Origin: Deltaproteobacteria bacterium
Lineage (GTDB): Bacteria > Desulfobacterota > Desulfobacteria > Desulfobacterales > JAFDCJ01
Length of the DNA: 7,796 bases
Assembly (NCBI GenBank): GCA_024277475.1
Contig: JAJRVC010000621.1
Coordinates: 1 to 7,796, forward strand
Direction of reading: 5' to 3'
Part shown: positions 5,291 to 7,796 of the stretch, one piece after another
Numbering within the stretch: position 1 is the stretch's first letter
How the letters are laid out: each line of letters begins with the position of its first letter
Made by a program: the position numbers and the translations under genes
The notes under the pieces: model-generated
The model's input: the letters and a program-made list of their open reading frames with translations, nothing else
What the model was told of the DNA's origin: nothing
Databases searched by the model: none

Positions 5291-7167
5291 CCGTCATCGT
5301 TTTCCAGCTCCGACGCCAGCTGTTTCAGCTGCTCTTTAAAAGCGGCGTTTTGGAGATCAAACTCATTGGTGATTGTTTCCAGTTCATTAAATAGTTGGTC
5401 AATCGCCGATTGACAGGTGTGGATGGCCTGGGACAGTTCGACGATTCGTGGTCCGTCCTGGTTTTGTGAGGCTTGCTGCATGGATTCATTGAGATGATCC
5501 AATTCTCTTTCGCGGGTTTCGATATCGTTTTCCAGCCGGGCTATTTGGTTTTGAAGGGGCTTAATCGCCGTGGAGCGCCGGGCAATGATCTCGGATCGTT
5601 GGCGCCGCATTTCTTTTTTCGTTCGTTTTGTGAGATGGCCCGTGCGATTTTTTCTTGACCGGTCTTTTAGGGACGGTTGATTTTCATCCTGCCAGCCCCA
5701 TTTATCGAGGAATTCCTGGTAAGTGCCCTCAAAGCTTTTGATAGTGTCATTTTGAAACACAATGAGTCTTTCGGCCAGGGTGTGCAAAAACATTTCATTG
5801 TGGGTTACCATGATTATGGTGCCCTCAAAACTGTCAATGGCGGCCAGCAGCGCATCACAGGATTCCATATCCAAATGATTGGTGGGCTCATCGAGGAGCA
5901 GCAGATTGGCCGGGGTAACCAGAAGCTTGCCCAGCATCACCCGGCTTTTTTCACCTCCTGACAAAACACTGATTTTCTTCAAAGCGTCGTCTCCGGAAAA
6001 CAACATGGCACCGCAGATATCGCGGGCTTGTTGCCGATCGACATCGGGTTGTGAATAGAGTATTTCCTCCTCAACCGTCCGGGCATCGACCAGGCTTTTG
6101 ACATTGGTTTGCTCAAAAAAACCTTTCTTGACGGCAGGGTGATAAACGATTTGTCCAGATTGCGGTGTCAGTTCTCCGGCGAGCAATTTTAGCAGGGTGG
6201 TCTTGCCTTTGCCGTTTTTGCCAACCACACAGAGTCTCGCCCCCGTCGGGATGGTCATGCTAAAATCTCTGATAAGCGGTGTTTGCATTTCATAAGAAAA
6301 GGATAGATTGTGGGCCGTTAAAGTCTGTTTGCCGGGAAAGGGGCTGTTGCGAAAAGAAAACTCAAGGAATTTCAGTTGCTCAAGTTTATCTTTTTTTTCC
6401 ATTTTTTTTAGGGTTTTGATGCGAGACTGCACCAGATTTGCCAACCTGGCCTTGGCCCGAAATCGGCTGATAAACTGTTCGATTTCCCTGCGGCGGCGAT
6501 CATCATTGACCCTGGTTTTTTCGTATACCTCCTCGTCCTGGGCAATCTGATCGTAATATTTGGCCGTATTGCCGGCGATTTTACGTAACTTGCAGCGATG
6601 AATCCCCATGGTGTGTGTCACCAGTTTGTCCATAAAACTCCGGTCATGGGTAATCAGCATCAGCTCGTGGGGCCAATTGCTCAAAAACTGCTCGATCCAT
6701 CGAATGGAGGTAATATCCAGGAAGTTGGTGGGCTCATCTAAAAGCAGCAGGTCCGGTTCCGACACCAATGCTTTGACCAGGTTTAAGCGTACCTGGAGCC
6801 CACCCGAGAATTCTTTGGGGTGCCGGTGAAAATCTTTTGCAGTGAAGCCCAGGCCGGAAAGGATTTTTTCAACCTTCCAGGAATGATCCTGTTCATGATC
6901 GGGAAGCGCTCGTATCCCCTCATTTAAAGCTGTGTCGGCGGCAAACTTCAGGTGTTGCTGCACATAAACAATGCGATAATTCTTCGGAATTACAACAGAA
7001 CCGGAATCCGGTTTTTCCTCACCGGTTATCAACCGGAAAAGGGTTGTTTTGCCATGACCGTTTTGTCCTACCAGACCGACACGTTCCTTCGAGTTGAGAG
7101 CAAAGCCGATCCCATCGAAGATTAGGCGGTCACCAAAGCCTTTTGTCAAATTTTCTATCCTGATCAT
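5287..7167 (-). CDS. ABC-F family ATPase (YheS/Uup-like), probable ribosome-associated factor
   Basis: A 626-residue soluble protein with two ABC domains and no membrane segments, the ABC-F plan. Members bind the ribosomal E site and act in translation or ribosome protection. NBD1 has Walker A GQNGHGKT (34-41), signature FSGGL (120-124) and Walker B ending D144-E145. The linker (about 200-285) is charged and helical, with RFRAKARLANLVQSRIKTLKKME like the YheS interdomain arm. NBD2 has Walker A GKNGKGKT (316-323), LSGGE (402-406) and Walker B ending D426-E427. The tail (about 505-626) is basic then strongly coiled-coil, as in Uup/YheS. The start at 7167 begins the usual ABC N-terminus (MIRIENLTKGF), but no Shine-Dalgarno site precedes it, and a heptamer array lies 14 bases upstream. 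The stop overlaps the importer ATPase start by 4 bases. A role in antibiotic resistance is possible but nothing here shows it. Confidence 0.95.
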   Translation of the reverse strand: MIRIENLTKGFGDRLIFDGIGFALNSKERVGLVGQNGHGKTTLFRLITGEEKPDSGSVVIPKNYRIVYVQQHLKFAADTALNEGIRALPDHEQDHSWKVEKILSGLGFTAKDFHRHPKEFSGGLQVRLNLVKALVSEPDLLLLDEPTNFLDITSIRWIEQFLSNWPHELMLITHDRSFMDKLVTHTMGIHRCKLRKIAGNTAKYYDQIAQDEEVYEKTRVNDDRRRREIEQFISRFRAKARLANLVQSRIKTLKKMEKKDKLEQLKFLEFSFRNSPFPGKQTLTAHNLSFSYEMQTPLIRDFSMTIPTGARLCVVGKNGKGKTTLLKLLAGELTPQSGQIVYHPAVKKGFFEQTNVKSLVDARTVEEEILYSQPDVDRQQARDICGAMLFSGDDALKKISVLSGGEKSRVMLGKLLVTPANLLLLDEPTNHLDMESCDALLAAIDSFEGTIIMVTHNEMFLHTLAERLIVFQNDTIKSFEGTYQEFLDKWGWQDENQPSLKDRSRKNRTGHLTKRTKKEMRRQRSEIIARRSTAIKPLQNQIARLENDIETRERELDHLNESMQQASQNQDGPRIVELSQAIHTCQSAIDQLFNELETITNEFDLQNAAFKEQLKQLASELENDDG

Positions 7168-7181
7168 ATTGCGGCGCTTAA

Positions 7182-7300
7182 AGGTTGAAGGTTCAGGGTT
7201 CAGGGTTCAGGGTTCAAAGTTCAAGGTTCAAAGTTCAAGGTTCAGGGTTCAAGGTTCAGGGTTCAAGGTTCAGGGTTCTGAGTTCCGGGTTCAACGTTGA
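7182..7300 (+). repeat. Heptamer tandem array (G/A)(G/A)GTTCA, 17 units
   Basis: Seventeen units in unbroken 7-base register. Most are GGGTTCA, AGGTTCA or AAGTTCA; the edge units are AGGTTGA, GGGTTCT, GAGTTCC and ACGTTGA. From 7217 the units alternate as 14-base dimers: AAGTTCA-AGGTTCA twice, then GGGTTCA-AGGTTCA twice. Positions 7190-7216 are identical to 11-37 of the left array over 27 bases. The array starts 14 bases upstream of the ABC-F start codon and would lie in its promoter or leader. Confidence 0.95.
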
Positions 7301-7451
7301 ACCATCACAACCCAAGACCACCCATCACCCTTCCTTGACAGACCGACAGGATTCGAACATATTTTTTCTCAAATCGTCAGCTGATTCATTTGTGAACAGG
7401 ATACCACCGATGGGACGTCTTGTCATCTCGAAAAACCCTACCGCTTTGCTC

Positions 7452-7481
7452 TTGACAAACCAGGGTAACTTAATGTTTTAT
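7452..7481 (+). promoter_or_regulatory. Possible sigma-70 promoter for the DUF1844-like gene
   Basis: A perfect TTGACA (7452-7457) is followed after 18 bases by TTTTAT (7476-7481), four of six matches to the -10 consensus, in an AT-rich stretch. Transcription would start near 7488 and give a leader of about 110 bases. A second TTGACA at 7335-7340, with CATATT after 17 bases, is an alternative. Confidence 0.4.
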
Positions 7482-7588
7482 TAGAATTGGTGATTGACGG
7501 AAGCTGGATAACAGACTGCATTTCTTCCAGGCGATGTCAACGTCCAGGCACAATATACAGAAAACGATCGGTAACCGTTCACAGATTC

Positions 7589-7594
7589 AGGAGG
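7589..7594 (+). promoter_or_regulatory. Ribosome binding site of the DUF1844-like gene
   Basis: A full AGGAGG lies 6 bases before the ATG at 7601, the strongest such site in the window. It fixes the start and the strand of this partial gene. Confidence 0.85.
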
Positions 7595-7600
7595 TCACTC

Positions 7601-7796
7601 ATGGCTGAGGAAGAAAAGGGTTTTGTGGTAAAAGATCGCCGAATTTTTAGCGGCGAAGACAAGGAGACAGAGGCCGAAGATAGGAAGACACAGACTCAAC
7701 CTTCAACAGACGATGAGTCCCCGTCTTCGCCTGCAAGCGAGAAAACCCGGGAGACTGAAGCTCCGGAGCCGTCAAAAACCGATGCATCCGAAGAGC
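7601..7796 (+). CDS. DUF1844 domain protein, N-terminal part only (tentative)
   Basis: The gene starts at 7601 after a strong AGGAGG and is still open at the window edge, giving 65 residues. It begins MAEEEKGFVVKDRRIFSGED, and the rest is rich in Glu, Ser, Thr, Pro and Lys with no hydrophobic segment, so it should be a disordered, acidic linker. The opening (acidic residues, then KGFVVKDRR) is what I recall from deltaproteobacterial DUF1844 proteins, in which a small folded domain of unknown function follows a variable charged linker. That domain would lie outside the window, so the family call rests on the N-terminus alone. It is transcribed away from the ABC-F gene and shows no link to the importer. 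Confidence 0.65.
   Translation, partial: MAEEEKGFVVKDRRIFSGEDKETEAEDRKTQTQPSTDDESPSSPASEKTRETEAPEPSKTDASEE

Larger units (their letters stand above)
7168..7600. other. Divergent region between the ABC-F gene and the DUF1844-like gene
   Basis: It holds the heptamer array (7182-7300) next to the ABC-F start and about 300 bases of non-repeat sequence. Promoters for both directions should lie here. On the plus strand there are two TTGACA hexamers (7335-7340 and 7452-7457). I could not find a convincing minus-strand promoter. A 24-codon open frame at 7410-7484 is not supported as a gene. Confidence 0.65.

Noticed and set aside
5287..7167. ABC-F protein as an extra ATPase of the importer
   Set aside because: It has the ABC-F linker and C-terminal coiled coil, and the importer already has its own tandem ATPase next to the permeases.
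3..7300. CRISPR array made of the repeats
   Set aside because: The units are contiguous 7-mers with no unique spacers, and no cas gene is present.
7094..7484. Plus-strand open frames running through the heptamer array
   Set aside because: They encode only a VQGSGFR-like repeat that any uninterrupted 7-base array gives in an open frame, overlap the start of the ABC-F gene or the array, and lack a ribosome binding site.
7410..7484. 24-codon plus-strand open frame with an AGGA 8 bases upstream, possible leader peptide
   Set aside because: It contains the TTGACA of the more likely promoter for the next gene, has no recognisable features and no evidence of translation.

Overview
The window looks chromosomal and comes from a Gram-negative bacterium, most likely a member of the Desulfobacterota (the deltaproteobacterial sulfate-reducer group). 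Three things point there. The substrate-binding protein has an ordinary Sec signal peptide and no lipobox. The partial gene at the right edge begins like the DUF1844 proteins of that group. The gaps between genes hold GGTTCA-type heptamer and CACCGCAGAG-type repeats, which I recall from such genomes. No 16S or other decisive marker is present, so the taxon is an inference.

Layout, left to right: a GGGTTC(A/T) heptamer array (3-114); a stretch without genes holding a large inverted repeat built of 9-mers (250-325) and a short degenerate heptamer tract (381-408); then five minus-strand genes. In transcription order these are an ABC-F ATPase (7167 to 5287), a tandem-domain importer ATPase (5290 to 3755), two importer permeases (3746 to 2712 and 2727 to 1777), a 316-base gap with two more short-period arrays and a possible promoter/operator, and a periplasmic BMP-family binding protein (1460 to 423). 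To the right of the ABC-F gene is a second heptamer array (7182-7300), then about 300 bases of upstream region, then the start of a plus-strand DUF1844-like gene (7601 onward) that runs off the window.

The four transport genes form a complete ABC importer of the BMP/NupNOPQ type, a family that takes up nucleosides and related compounds. The binding protein captures the ligand in the periplasm, the two permeases form the channel, and the tandem ATPase powers it. The ATPase appears to have one competent and one degenerate ATP site. The ABC-F protein has no membrane domain and probably acts on ribosomes. Its gene overlaps the ATPase gene by 4 bases (ATGA), so it is translated with the importer although its role is different.

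The most unusual content is outside the genes. Each large gap between genes holds one or more short-period arrays in strict 7- or 9-base register, with different unit sequences. The outer two heptamer arrays are in the same orientation and bracket the whole transporter/ABC-F block. I found no mobile-element gene, CRISPR array, rRNA or intact tRNA.
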